The position numbers and the translations under genes were made by a program. Shown here piece by piece: positions 16,455 through 25,296 of a stretch of DNA of 64,000 bases. The DNA is from a bacterium BRH_c32 (lineage in GTDB: Bacteria; Bacteroidota; Ignavibacteria; Ignavibacteriales; Melioribacteraceae), in the NCBI GenBank assembly GCA_001516025.1, contig LOEU01000032.1, positions 1 through 64,000 of the forward strand. The letters run 5' to 3'. Within the stretch, counting starts at the first letter, position 1. Each line of letters opens with the position of its first letter. The notes under the pieces are model-generated. The model had not been told where the DNA came from. It did not search any database and saw only the letters and a list, made by a program, of their open reading frames with translations.

Positions 16455-19385
16455 ATGAAAAAATTATTTACCCTTTTGGTTTTTCTCACTTTTCTCTTTT
16501 CTCAATATCAAATATTAGCGCAAGCTCCGCTTCCGGTTTCGCCCACTCACGGACAAGCAGGGGTTTCCACTACTCCACCTATTACATGGAGTAACTATAT
16601 GGGGTATGCCAATGCAGCAGCAGGTACATATTCCATCGAAATTTATAAGAACGTTTCAGGAGTTTATACTCTTGTTCAATCGCAAAATTTAATTGATCCC
16701 GTTGTTCCAAGTTATGTAGTGATTGTTCCATTAGAATTTAGTTCTAATTACGAATGGTTTGTAAAAGGGAGCACCGAGGCAGTCTGGAACGGAAATACCG
16801 GCGGCAATACCGGTCAAGGATTTACTTTCACAACTTTTGCACCGCTGCCTCCTGTATTGAGTCTGCCGATTAATGGAACAACCGGTATTTCAATTGAGCC
16901 TCAATTTACATGGAATCATTCAAATATATTACCGGATGATTACCATTTTTATTTGGCGAAGGATGCTGCTTTTACTCAACCGGTTTATGATTTTGTTACA
17001 GATTTACTTGTAGTGGATTATAATGAAATACTTCAAAATACTCCGCCTAATGTAGCTCTTGATCATAATACTACCTACTATTGGAAAGTGGTTTCAATAC
17101 TTCCCGATAATACATTACTACCTCATGATGTGGATGCAAATCCCGATGAACTCTCTTCGGTAGTTTATCATTTTACTACAATTGCAGAAACACAAGTAAT
17201 GACAAGCTGGCCCGCTCATCTTGGCTCAATTAATCTCAATACTTCAGTATTGTTCACATGGACTCTTAATCAAGCAGTCGGGACAATGAAGTTCCAGCTT
17301 CAGATATGCAAGCAGACCGCCAATCCAACACCAAGCGATTGGGCAAATGGGGCAATAACAACCTTATACCCATTACAATCTACTACTACAAAAAATATTA
17401 CTACACTTCTTGGCGGAACTGATTATTGGTGGAGAGTGGTACTATATAATTCAGTCGGACAAGTAATCGGCTATTCGGATGAAGCATTTTTTACTACGCA
17501 AGGAGGCGCAACGGTTACTGCTACTCCTTCTTATCCAATTAATGGCGAAACGATTTACGCATTGAACCCAACTCTATATTGGTATATCGATCAATATGCC
17601 GGTGGCGTTACTTACCGAGTATGGTATAGAGCCGATGCAGGTGATGATAATTTTAATGGAAGACTTGATGATGAAGCCGGAGCATTAAATTCAGGTGCTT
17701 ATTCGGCTAATCTTTATAAACAATTAGTCGGATTGCTTAACGGGAAAACTTATTATTGGCAGGTGGAAGTATTTTACGCCGCAACCGGTGCAAGCAGTTT
17801 TTCGGCAATTGAAACATTTAAGACCGAGGGACCGGGGACATTAATTAAACCGATTGTTTCTTATCCGATAGATAACGTTACTGTTTATACCACTTCGCCT
17901 TACTTATATTGGTATCTCAATGGGAGCAGCGCAGGTTTAGTATTCGATATTGAATATGTACTATCCGTCGATCCATTTACAAATAACCCATCAGCCGGAT
18001 GCGATAATGTTGATGCTCTATTTAAGCAGATCAATAATTTAATTCCAGGGAAAACTTATAAATGGCAGGTAAGGTCTGATAATGGAATTACGCAATCTGC
18101 GTGGTCTGATGCGGGGACTTTTGTTGTAGCAGGAGGAGCTAATCTTAGTTACCCGGTTGCATCATATCCGCTATCCGAAGAAACCGTATATACCATTAAC
18201 CCGACATTATATTGGTATCTCGAGGGCTCTAATCTCGGAATAACGAAATATACAATAAAATGGTATAAGGGAGCTTCAGCACCGGCAGGCGGCTGGGCTG
18301 CTTATTCACGTGGTATCAACGATGCAAACGGCGGACAAATTCTTACGGCGAATGCATCAGATATGTACTATAAAATAATCGCGGATCTTAATTATGGTGC
18401 AATTTATTATTGGGCGGTTGCAGCTTTCGATGGAGTAAATTATTCTCCATATAGCGAAGGATCATTCACAGTTGCCGGAGGTGCCTCTGCAGGTGCACCG
18501 GAGCTATCGCAACCGGCTAATCATGAAGTGGTATTTAGCCGTGATGTTAATTTCGGATGGTTTATGCCAGGTGGAATTTTCGGAGTAACTAATTACTCCC
18601 TTTATTATAGCCGTTCTGATGTATTCTCAGGTGGTGTTGATGCTTATGGTGCTATTACTAATTCAGTTACCACAAATAACCTTTTCAAAGAAATTAAAAA
18701 TTTAGTGCCCGGAGCTACTTATTATTGGTTTGTAAGAGCACATTATGGCGATGGCACTTTTGCTACTTCATCAATATATGATTTTACTGTTTTCACATCT
18801 TCAAGTGCTGTTCAGCCTAGAATCGGCGGACCGGATAACGTAACGGTTGGAGTTGCCTCGCCGGTGCTTTCGTGGGTTGTTCCTTTCAAGACCGATACTA
18901 AATATAATCTTGAGCTAGCCGATAATTCCGAATTTACAGGAAAAGCAGTTTATAGTGATATTAATACAACCTATAAGAAAGTTGATGGATTAGAAAAAGG
19001 TAAAGAATATTTCTGGAGAGTTCAGGGTAAGGATAATTCCGGAAACTCTACTTATTATTCAAAGACTGGAAAATTCACAGTAGATGCTAAAATCACAGAC
19101 GTAAAAGAGGAGGCAATTCCCACGGAATATTCATTATCACAAAACTATCCCAATCCGTTTAATCCTACGACTGTGATAGAATTTAATATGCCTAAGAGTG
19201 GATTTGTAACCTTGAAAGTATATGACCTGCTCGGCAGGGAAGTAAGTACACTTGTTAATGAAATAAAAGATGCCGGCAGACATCAGATTAATTTGAATGG
19301 TGCCGGACTTGCAAGCGGAATTTATATTTACAAAATAAATACAGGAGGATTCACAGCAGTAAAAAAAATGACGCTAATTAAATAA
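16455..19385 (+). CDS. Large Fn3/Ig-like repeat surface protein with T9SS sorting domain
   Basis: A 976-residue secreted protein, probably a cell-surface adhesin or stalk. Signal peptide: residues 1-22 (ending YQILAQ). I count eight beta-sandwich repeats of about 100 residues, each opening with a P-x-x-x-x-x-V phrase and W (for example PTLYWYIDQ, PYLYWYLNG, PTLYWYLEG) and closing with a G-x-x-Y-x-W-x-V strand (GKTYYWQVEV, GKTYKWQVRS, GATYYWFVRA, GKEYFWRVQG). Repeats three to five are the most alike. Residues about 890-976 are a T9SS type A domain (SLSQNYPNPFNPTTVIEF ... KKMTLIK). RBS: AGAGG nine bases before the ATG. Ligand unknown. Confidence 0.88.
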   Translation: MKKLFTLLVFLTFLFSQYQILAQAPLPVSPTHGQAGVSTTPPITWSNYMGYANAAAGTYSIEIYKNVSGVYTLVQSQNLIDPVVPSYVVIVPLEFSSNYEWFVKGSTEAVWNGNTGGNTGQGFTFTTFAPLPPVLSLPINGTTGISIEPQFTWNHSNILPDDYHFYLAKDAAFTQPVYDFVTDLLVVDYNEILQNTPPNVALDHNTTYYWKVVSILPDNTLLPHDVDANPDELSSVVYHFTTIAETQVMTSWPAHLGSINLNTSVLFTWTLNQAVGTMKFQLQICKQTANPTPSDWANGAITTLYPLQSTTTKNITTLLGGTDYWWRVVLYNSVGQVIGYSDEAFFTTQGGATVTATPSYPINGETIYALNPTLYWYIDQYAGGVTYRVWYRADAGDDNFNGRLDDEAGALNSGAYSANLYKQLVGLLNGKTYYWQVEVFYAATGASSFSAIETFKTEGPGTLIKPIVSYPIDNVTVYTTSPYLYWYLNGSSAGLVFDIEYVLSVDPFTNNPSAGCDNVDALFKQINNLIPGKTYKWQVRSDNGITQSAWSDAGTFVVAGGANLSYPVASYPLSEETVYTINPTLYWYLEGSNLGITKYTIKWYKGASAPAGGWAAYSRGINDANGGQILTANASDMYYKIIADLNYGAIYYWAVAAFDGVNYSPYSEGSFTVAGGASAGAPELSQPANHEVVFSRDVNFGWFMPGGIFGVTNYSLYYSRSDVFSGGVDAYGAITNSVTTNNLFKEIKNLVPGATYYWFVRAHYGDGTFATSSIYDFTVFTSSSAVQPRIGGPDNVTVGVASPVLSWVVPFKTDTKYNLELADNSEFTGKAVYSDINTTYKKVDGLEKGKEYFWRVQGKDNSGNSTYYSKTGKFTVDAKITDVKEEAIPTEYSLSQNYPNPFNPTTVIEFNMPKSGFVTLKVYDLLGREVSTLVNEIKDAGRHQINLNGAGLASGIYIYKINTGGFTAVKKMTLIK

Positions 19386-19403
19386 TATGCTAGGGAGGAT
19401 AAA

Positions 19404-19496
19404 ATGAGTAAGGTTGGTGGATATTCATTGATACTACTGATTTTAAGCGTTATTGCCTTGGCATGCTATAGCTGTCATCTAACTTATTTTCAGTAG
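19404..19496 (+). CDS. Putative 30-residue single-span membrane peptide
   Basis: An ATG at 19404 is preceded by AGGGAGGATAAA, a near-ideal ribosome-binding site, 18 bp after the stop of the surface-protein gene. The 30-residue product begins MSKVGGYS, has one strongly hydrophobic stretch (SLILLILSVIALAC), then a Cys-rich tail ending LTYFQ. It would be a single-span membrane peptide; the Cys after ALA also resembles a short lipoprotein signal. No family recognised. The RBS quality is the main argument that it is real. Confidence 0.5.
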   Translation: MSKVGGYSLILLILSVIALACYSCHLTYFQ

Positions 19497-19713
19497 TAGT
19501 TTTAGTTCGGCGGATTCCGGAAGGGTTTTGTTTTTAGGAGTCTTATTTAGGTTAAAATTGTAAGAAATGGAGTAATTGCAATTATCTTAAAAGCCGAGGA
19601 ATTAATTAAGATTATTTTTTCAATCAAAATTAAGGAGAGACGAAAATCACAAAAACGAAAGTAAGTAAAACTTGTTGTTAATTATTCTTGAACAGATTAT
19701 TAATTAAAACTAA

Positions 19714-19748
19714 ACCCCCGCTGAAACCAAAGGCGGGGGATTTTTTTT
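19714..19748 (+). terminator. Strong Rho-independent terminator
   Basis: CCCCCGC at 19715 pairs with GCGGGGG at 19733 around an 11-base loop, followed by eight T. It ends the transcript running through the surface-protein gene and the small ORF, well before the receptor gene. Confidence 0.9.
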
Positions 19749-19881
19749 GCCTATTTTATAAATAAAATTATCGATATAGTAATCGATTAAATTTTATGCG
19801 CAGAGAGACTTCCTATGCTTTTCATACCGATTATAGTTAACTTTAAAGTCAATATTTTTTAATAATTGGATTTACTATATC

Positions 19882-22254
19882 ATGTTTAAGCATACGCTGT
19901 TCGCTCTTCTATTTATTGCTTCTATTACCTATTCCCAAAATATAACACTCAAAGGAAACGTAACCGATTCGGAATTAAATTTACCAATCCATGGAGCAAT
20001 CGTTTTTATAAATAATAACTACTATTATACTAACACAAACGGGAATTTTTGGATTCCTAATCTCACCGAGAAAGAATATTCAATCAAAGTATTTCATCTT
20101 GGTTATAAATCAATCGATCAGGATATTGTAATCGATTCTGCGACACCGCAATTAATGCAGTTCGATTTAATTCCTACTATCATCGAGATGGATGAGGTGA
20201 TAGTAAGCAGTCAAAAAACAGGCAAGATACTACGCCAATCGCCCTATTCAGAGAACTTAATTACACAGGGGGATCTTCAGGTTAAGCCATTTCAATCGCT
20301 TTCGGATGCGCTCGATAGGGAAGCAGGATTAGCAATAATAAGAGATGGAGTGTGGGGAACGGAAATTTCGATACGCGGAATGAACAGGCAAAATATTGTA
20401 GCATTAGTCGATGGCAACCGTATGGAAACTGCCACCGATCTCGCTGCTCGATTCTCATTAATCGATCTTTCCGATATCGAACGCATTGAAGTAATTAAAG
20501 GAGCTGCATCATCAATATATGGTTCGGGTGCTACGGGCGGTGTTGTAAATATCGTATCAAAATCACCCTATTTTAATGAAAATTTTTACACGAGCGGAAA
20601 TGTTTCGACAGGTTATAATTCAGTAAATAACTCTACACTATTTTCGGGAGCGGTTTTTAACGGTTCATCTATCTGGTCGACAAAATTAAGCGGTTCTTTT
20701 AGAAAAGCTGATGATTACAAAAGCGCACTCGGAACGGTAAAGAACAGCCGGTTCAAAGATTATAATTTTTCGGGTGCTTTTAATTTAATTCCTACCGAAA
20801 ATCATCTATTAAAGATCGATTATCAATTATTTAAAGCAGAAGACGTGGGCATTCCGGGAGCGGCTCCTTTATTTCCGGAGGGTGCGGATTTAAGATACCC
20901 GGTAGAAAAAAGAGAGATGATCGCTGCATCCTATGAAATTCAGAATATATCTGAACTCATTACCAAATTGACTGCTAAATTTTCAAATCAATTTATTGTA
21001 AGAGATGTAGAAAATATTCCTCATATAGTTCAAAACGTCCCTGCTTCGGGAAACAACCCGGCGCGAAGAGTAAGTGTATTAAAAATTCTTCCTGGCGCCG
21101 ACCATAATAATAATAGTGCACAGGTTTTTGCAGAACTATCTCTGGCACCTGCTAATAAGTTAGTAGTCGGAATCGATTATTGGAAAAGGGACTATGAAGG
21201 TTTAAGAACAAAAGAGCAGAAGATAGAAGTGCTAAGTCCCGCAGGGAATGTGGTTAAAACAATTTATAAAACTATCGCCGAGAGTCCTCTTCCAAATTCG
21301 AGTTTCCAAAGTATCGGCATCTTTGCTCAGGACGATGCGGAAGTGATAAAAGATAAACTAAAACTTTCAATCGGCGCACGCCTTGATAGAATTGACATTA
21401 AAGGGGATAGAACACTTAATCCGCTTTATGATATAACCGATGGAGTGAGGAACGACAATCCGGCAGGACAGAGTGTAATTTGGAATGATACGAATTTTGA
21501 TGATATATCATATAGCGGAAATGTTGGTGCTATCTATTCACTCACGAAAAATTTAGATTTTACGATGAGTCTCGGTTATTCATTTCGTTCCCCATCGCTC
21601 GAAGAAAGATTTCAATATATTGATCAAGGAAATATAGTCCGACTAGGTAATCCTTCGCTTACTCCCGAAAAAAGCAAGTCGATAGATTTAGGTATCCGAT
21701 ATTATGGAAGCAACTACAAATTAATCTCAAGTATATTTTATAATAATCTAACTGATTTAGTGGTGGAAGTGCCGGGATTATTTGAAACTCGCGCCGCTCG
21801 AATTAAACAGAATGTGGGCAAAGCTCGTCTCTATGGTTTTGATTTAAGTTACCAAAATAACTTTTATGGCGATAATGTATTCTTTAGCTCAATCTCATTT
21901 GTAAAAGGGGACGATATTACAAACGATACTAATTTACCCGAGATAGCACCATTAAACGGTACTTTGGGTGTAACAATTAGTATCGTAAAGAATTTGCAGG
22001 CGGAGGTTTCCACTACGTTATTTGCAGTTCAAAACGATCCTGCTCCTTTGGAGAGTGCTACGAAAGGTTATGCACTATTCAATGCTTCATTAATTACAAA
22101 ACCGATTCTTTATGGCGCAATGAATTTCCGAATTTCTGCCGGAATTGAGAATCTATTTGATAAGGCTTATGTTAATCATCTTACAACGAATAGAGGTATG
22201 GCTTCAATAGATCCGGGAAGAAATATTTATCTAAAACTTTATGCGGGATTTTAA
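19882..22254 (+). CDS. TonB-dependent outer-membrane receptor with carboxypeptidase-D-like N-domain
   Basis: A 790-residue gated outer-membrane transporter. Signal peptide: residues 1-18 (ITYSQ). Residues about 20-105 are the beta-sandwich domain usual in Bacteroidota receptors (GNVTDSELNLPIHGAIVFI). The plug spans about 115-230 with ISIRGMNRQNIVALVDGNR and IERIEVIKGAASSIYGSGA. The rest is the 22-strand barrel, with SFRSPSLEERFQYID and an aromatic C-terminal residue (KLYAGF). It imports a scarce ligand using TonB energy. The ligand is unknown; no SusD partner is present, so siderophore, cobalamin-like or metal uptake is more likely than glycan uptake. The EamA gene follows after 6 bp. Confidence 0.93.
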   Translation: MFKHTLFALLFIASITYSQNITLKGNVTDSELNLPIHGAIVFINNNYYYTNTNGNFWIPNLTEKEYSIKVFHLGYKSIDQDIVIDSATPQLMQFDLIPTIIEMDEVIVSSQKTGKILRQSPYSENLITQGDLQVKPFQSLSDALDREAGLAIIRDGVWGTEISIRGMNRQNIVALVDGNRMETATDLAARFSLIDLSDIERIEVIKGAASSIYGSGATGGVVNIVSKSPYFNENFYTSGNVSTGYNSVNNSTLFSGAVFNGSSIWSTKLSGSFRKADDYKSALGTVKNSRFKDYNFSGAFNLIPTENHLLKIDYQLFKAEDVGIPGAAPLFPEGADLRYPVEKREMIAASYEIQNISELITKLTAKFSNQFIVRDVENIPHIVQNVPASGNNPARRVSVLKILPGADHNNNSAQVFAELSLAPANKLVVGIDYWKRDYEGLRTKEQKIEVLSPAGNVVKTIYKTIAESPLPNSSFQSIGIFAQDDAEVIKDKLKLSIGARLDRIDIKGDRTLNPLYDITDGVRNDNPAGQSVIWNDTNFDDISYSGNVGAIYSLTKNLDFTMSLGYSFRSPSLEERFQYIDQGNIVRLGNPSLTPEKSKSIDLGIRYYGSNYKLISSIFYNNLTDLVVEVPGLFETRAARIKQNVGKARLYGFDLSYQNNFYGDNVFFSSISFVKGDDITNDTNLPEIAPLNGTLGVTISIVKNLQAEVSTTLFAVQNDPAPLESATKGYALFNASLITKPILYGAMNFRISAGIENLFDKAYVNHLTTNRGMASIDPGRNIYLKLYAGF

Positions 22255-22260
22255 TTACCG

Positions 22261-23136
22261 ATGAATTGGTTTGTATTATCCTTTATATCTGCAATATTTT
22301 CAGCAGCAGGAGCGATTACCGAAAAAAAATCGCTCCTGAATTTTGACCCTCTTCGCTTCTCGTTTTGGTCATCGTTTTCAACCTTAATTTTCACAATCCC
22401 GTTTTTCTTTTTTGCCGTTTATCCTCCGAATGCCGCAACGAGTTTGAATTTTCTTTTTTTTAAGACGATTCTAAGTGCGGGTGCATTCTATTGTATAATG
22501 ATTTCGATTAAGAATTTGGAGATTTCAGAGGCACTTCCATTGCTTGCTCTTTCGCCGGGATTTATTGCGGTTTTTGGAGTACTATTGATTGGGGATCATT
22601 TATCTCTCCGACAATGGTCGGGCATTCTCCTTATGTTAAGCGGCACTTACGTACTCGAGCTAAAGAAGGGGAATAATCATTTCTTTGATCCGATAAAAAA
22701 TCTTTTTACCGGCGGAAAGTACAATTATATAATAATCGCTCTTTTTTTATTTACAGCTACATCCTTAATTGACCGAGTATTATTAAAGGATTTTAAGCTT
22801 CCTCCATACACATTTATGGCATATCAGCAGTTATTTTTTGTTGTCATTTTTGGTCTTGCACTTCTTATCTGGCGCAATAAAAACAAAACTGCTGAAAATG
22901 TCATTGATCGTAATCTTATTCTTTTAATAATTCTTGTAGGCGTTTTTACATTGATCTATCGCTATACACAAATAGAAGCAGTGAAACTTGCTCCCGTAGC
23001 ATTAGTGATTTCGGTAAAGAGACTTTCGATACTCTTCGCAATTATAGCCGGTGGTAAAATTTTCAAAGAGGATAATCTTTATAGGAGAATTGCTGCTGCA
23101 ATTTTAATTGTTGCCGGAACTGCACTTTTAGCGTAG
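22261..23136 (+). CDS. EamA/DMT-family inner-membrane transporter
   Basis: A 291-residue, very hydrophobic protein with about ten predicted membrane spans in two EamA halves (first half opens MNWFVLSFISAIFSAAGAI, second near YNYIIIALFLFTATSLID). Drug/metabolite-transporter relatives carry small metabolites or export them. It starts 6 bp after the TonB-dependent receptor stop, with no strong RBS of its own, so the two are probably co-translated. That pairing suggests inner-membrane passage of whatever the receptor imports, an inference. The substrate is not readable from sequence. Confidence 0.85.
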   Translation: MNWFVLSFISAIFSAAGAITEKKSLLNFDPLRFSFWSSFSTLIFTIPFFFFAVYPPNAATSLNFLFFKTILSAGAFYCIMISIKNLEISEALPLLALSPGFIAVFGVLLIGDHLSLRQWSGILLMLSGTYVLELKKGNNHFFDPIKNLFTGGKYNYIIIALFLFTATSLIDRVLLKDFKLPPYTFMAYQQLFFVVIFGLALLIWRNKNKTAENVIDRNLILLIILVGVFTLIYRYTQIEAVKLAPVALVISVKRLSILFAIIAGGKIFKEDNLYRRIAAAILIVAGTALLA

Positions 23137-23192
23137 TTGTTTTTATTTTTTATATATTTATTAATTATCAAAAATCTTATTCAAAGGGAATT

Positions 23193-25166
23193 ATGAAGTC
23201 TATTTTTTATTATGTTTCTATTTTGAGTTTACTGATTGCAATCAATATTAACGGGCAGGGATTTTTAAAGGCTGATGGAAGGAAGATTGTAAATGAAAGC
23301 GGGACACCCGTTCTATTAAGAGGAATGGGACTTGGCGGTTGGATGGTTCCCGAAGGATATATGCTGCAAACTTCTTCGTTTGCTAATTCGGCAACCGAAT
23401 TCAGGAAAAAAATTACATCGGTTATTGGTGAGGAAGAGACTGAAAAATTCTTCAAGCTTTACCGCCAAAATATGGTTACGAAAAAAGATATTCAACAGCT
23501 CGCCGAAATGGGGTTTAATTCTATTCGTCTGCCGATGCATTATAATCTATATACACCTAAGGATAAACCATTTGAATATATCAATGAAGGTTTCGAGCTA
23601 ACAGACAGTCTGCTTGCATGGTGCAAGGAGTATCAGCTTTATTTAATACTCGATCTTCATGCAGTTCCGGGTGGACAGAGTGATGAAAATATTTCCGATT
23701 ATATTCCCGGGGAGTCATCGCTATGGGAATCGGAAACTAATAGACTTCGTACAATCGATCTTTGGAAAAAGCTTGCCACTCGTTATGCCAATGAAGAATG
23801 GATCGGAGGTTATGATTTAATTAATGAAACTAAATGGAATTTACCCAATAATAATAAGCCGCTCCGCGATCTATATATAGCAATTACGAATGCGATCAGA
23901 GAAGTTGATAAAAAACATATAATTTTTATCGAGGGGAATTGGTGGGCTAATGATTTTACCGGCTTAACTCCGCCATGGGATAATAATATGGTTTATAGTT
24001 TCCATAAGTATTGGAATAATAATGACCTAAATTCTATCTCCGGCTATTTATCGATGAGTGCACAGCATAATATTCCTCTTTGGCTCGGCGAATCGGGGGA
24101 AAATTCTAATGCTTGGTTTACTGATGCTATCGAACTAGTGGAAGCAAATAATATTGGATGGTGCTGGTGGACTTTCAAAAAAATCGGTTCAGTAAATAGT
24201 CCTTGGAACATAAGAAAATCCGTCGGTTATGATAACTTACTAAAATATTGGAGCGGAACTGGTTCTAAGCCTTCGGTGCAGGCGGCTATAACAGGCTTAA
24301 CTCAACAGGCAATCTATTTCAATAATGATAACTGCGAATTTAATGAAGATATGATCGATGCAATGTTCAGGCAGGTTCAGACTACTGAATTAAAACCGTT
24401 CAGAGAAAACAAAATTCCGGGAATACTATTCGGTTCCGATTACGATTATGGAAGATATAATATTGCTTACCGCGATAATGATTATCAAAATGTTAATTCA
24501 GGGACTTGGAATAACGGTTGGGTATATAGAAACGATGGAATCGATTTAGAGAAATGCTCCGATGCGGTTACGAGCGGTTATAATATTAGTCATATCGGTA
24601 CGGGTGAATATGTTGTTCATACCATTGATGTGGAGCAGAGGGGAACCTATAGAATTAGTTTAAGAACCTCGGCAAATAAAACGGGTGGAAAAATCTTATT
24701 GGCAATTGACGGAAGTAATGTCGGTTCTACTATCGATGTGCCTAATAGCAATGGGTGGCAGAATTGGCGCACCGTAACCGGACCGGATGTAATCCTTGAG
24801 GCAGGGAAACATACATATCAAGTTCGGTTTTTCTTCGATGGATATAATTTTAATTATTCTCAATTCGATTTGATCTCTTCGGTATCAGAAGAAGAATTGC
24901 CTTTGGAATTTACTTTAGAACAAAATTATCCCAATCCGTTTAATCCTATTACTACAATAAACTATCAGTTACCGAAGCAATCAAAAGTTATGCTAAAGGT
25001 TTTTGATGTATTAGGAAATGAAGTAATGGAATTCGAGGATGGGGTTAAGGATGCAGGGAGTTATTCAATTAATTTCGACGCCTCAAAATTAGCCTCCGGA
25101 ATTTATTTCTATCGAATAACTGCCTGTGGTTTCACAGAAGCGAAGAAGATGATCTTAATGAAATAG
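23193..25166 (+). CDS. GH5-type glycoside hydrolase with CBM6-like and T9SS domains
   Basis: A 657-residue secreted glycosidase. Signal peptide: residues 1-21. Residues about 25-350 are the (beta/alpha)8 GH5 domain: RGMGLGGWMVPEGYML, FNSIRLPMHYN, LDLHAVPGGQ, acid/base Glu212 in INETKW and nucleophile Glu300 in WLGESGEN. Residues about 410-565 look like a CBM6-type beta-sandwich (NDGIDLEKCSD, GEYVVHTIDVEQRGTYRISL). Residues about 570-657 are a T9SS type A domain (LEQNYPNPFNPITTINYQLP ... KKMILMK). It likely cleaves beta-1,4- or beta-1,3-glucan outside the cell. RBS AAAGGGAA precedes the ATG. No polysaccharide-utilisation cluster surrounds it. Confidence 0.88.
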   Translation: MKSIFYYVSILSLLIAININGQGFLKADGRKIVNESGTPVLLRGMGLGGWMVPEGYMLQTSSFANSATEFRKKITSVIGEEETEKFFKLYRQNMVTKKDIQQLAEMGFNSIRLPMHYNLYTPKDKPFEYINEGFELTDSLLAWCKEYQLYLILDLHAVPGGQSDENISDYIPGESSLWESETNRLRTIDLWKKLATRYANEEWIGGYDLINETKWNLPNNNKPLRDLYIAITNAIREVDKKHIIFIEGNWWANDFTGLTPPWDNNMVYSFHKYWNNNDLNSISGYLSMSAQHNIPLWLGESGENSNAWFTDAIELVEANNIGWCWWTFKKIGSVNSPWNIRKSVGYDNLLKYWSGTGSKPSVQAAITGLTQQAIYFNNDNCEFNEDMIDAMFRQVQTTELKPFRENKIPGILFGSDYDYGRYNIAYRDNDYQNVNSGTWNNGWVYRNDGIDLEKCSDAVTSGYNISHIGTGEYVVHTIDVEQRGTYRISLRTSANKTGGKILLAIDGSNVGSTIDVPNSNGWQNWRTVTGPDVILEAGKHTYQVRFFFDGYNFNYSQFDLISSVSEEELPLEFTLEQNYPNPFNPITTINYQLPKQSKVMLKVFDVLGNEVMEFEDGVKDAGSYSINFDASKLASGIYFYRITACGFTEAKKMILMK

Positions 25167-25296
25167 TGAAACAAATTGTCTCAGAAGGTGGTAACTTGAT
25201 CGTCTTATAGCAAGGCGTTTTTAGAAGAAATAATTATTTAGGATTGTTCAGTCTTTATTTGTAACAGGCGTACTGATTAATTCTGAATAGTAATCT

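Larger units (their letters stand above)
19386..19881 (+). other. Long intergenic region: 30-codon ORF, orphan RBS, strong terminator
   Basis: This region of almost 500 bp separates the surface-protein gene from the TonB-dependent receptor. In order it holds a 30-codon ORF (19404-19496), an AGCCGAGG block near 19595 like those at 16371, an AAGGAG at about 19632 followed by no ATG, a strong terminator (19714-19748), and an AT-rich stretch before the receptor. The part between 19500 and 19710 could be an untranslated RNA. Confidence 0.5.
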
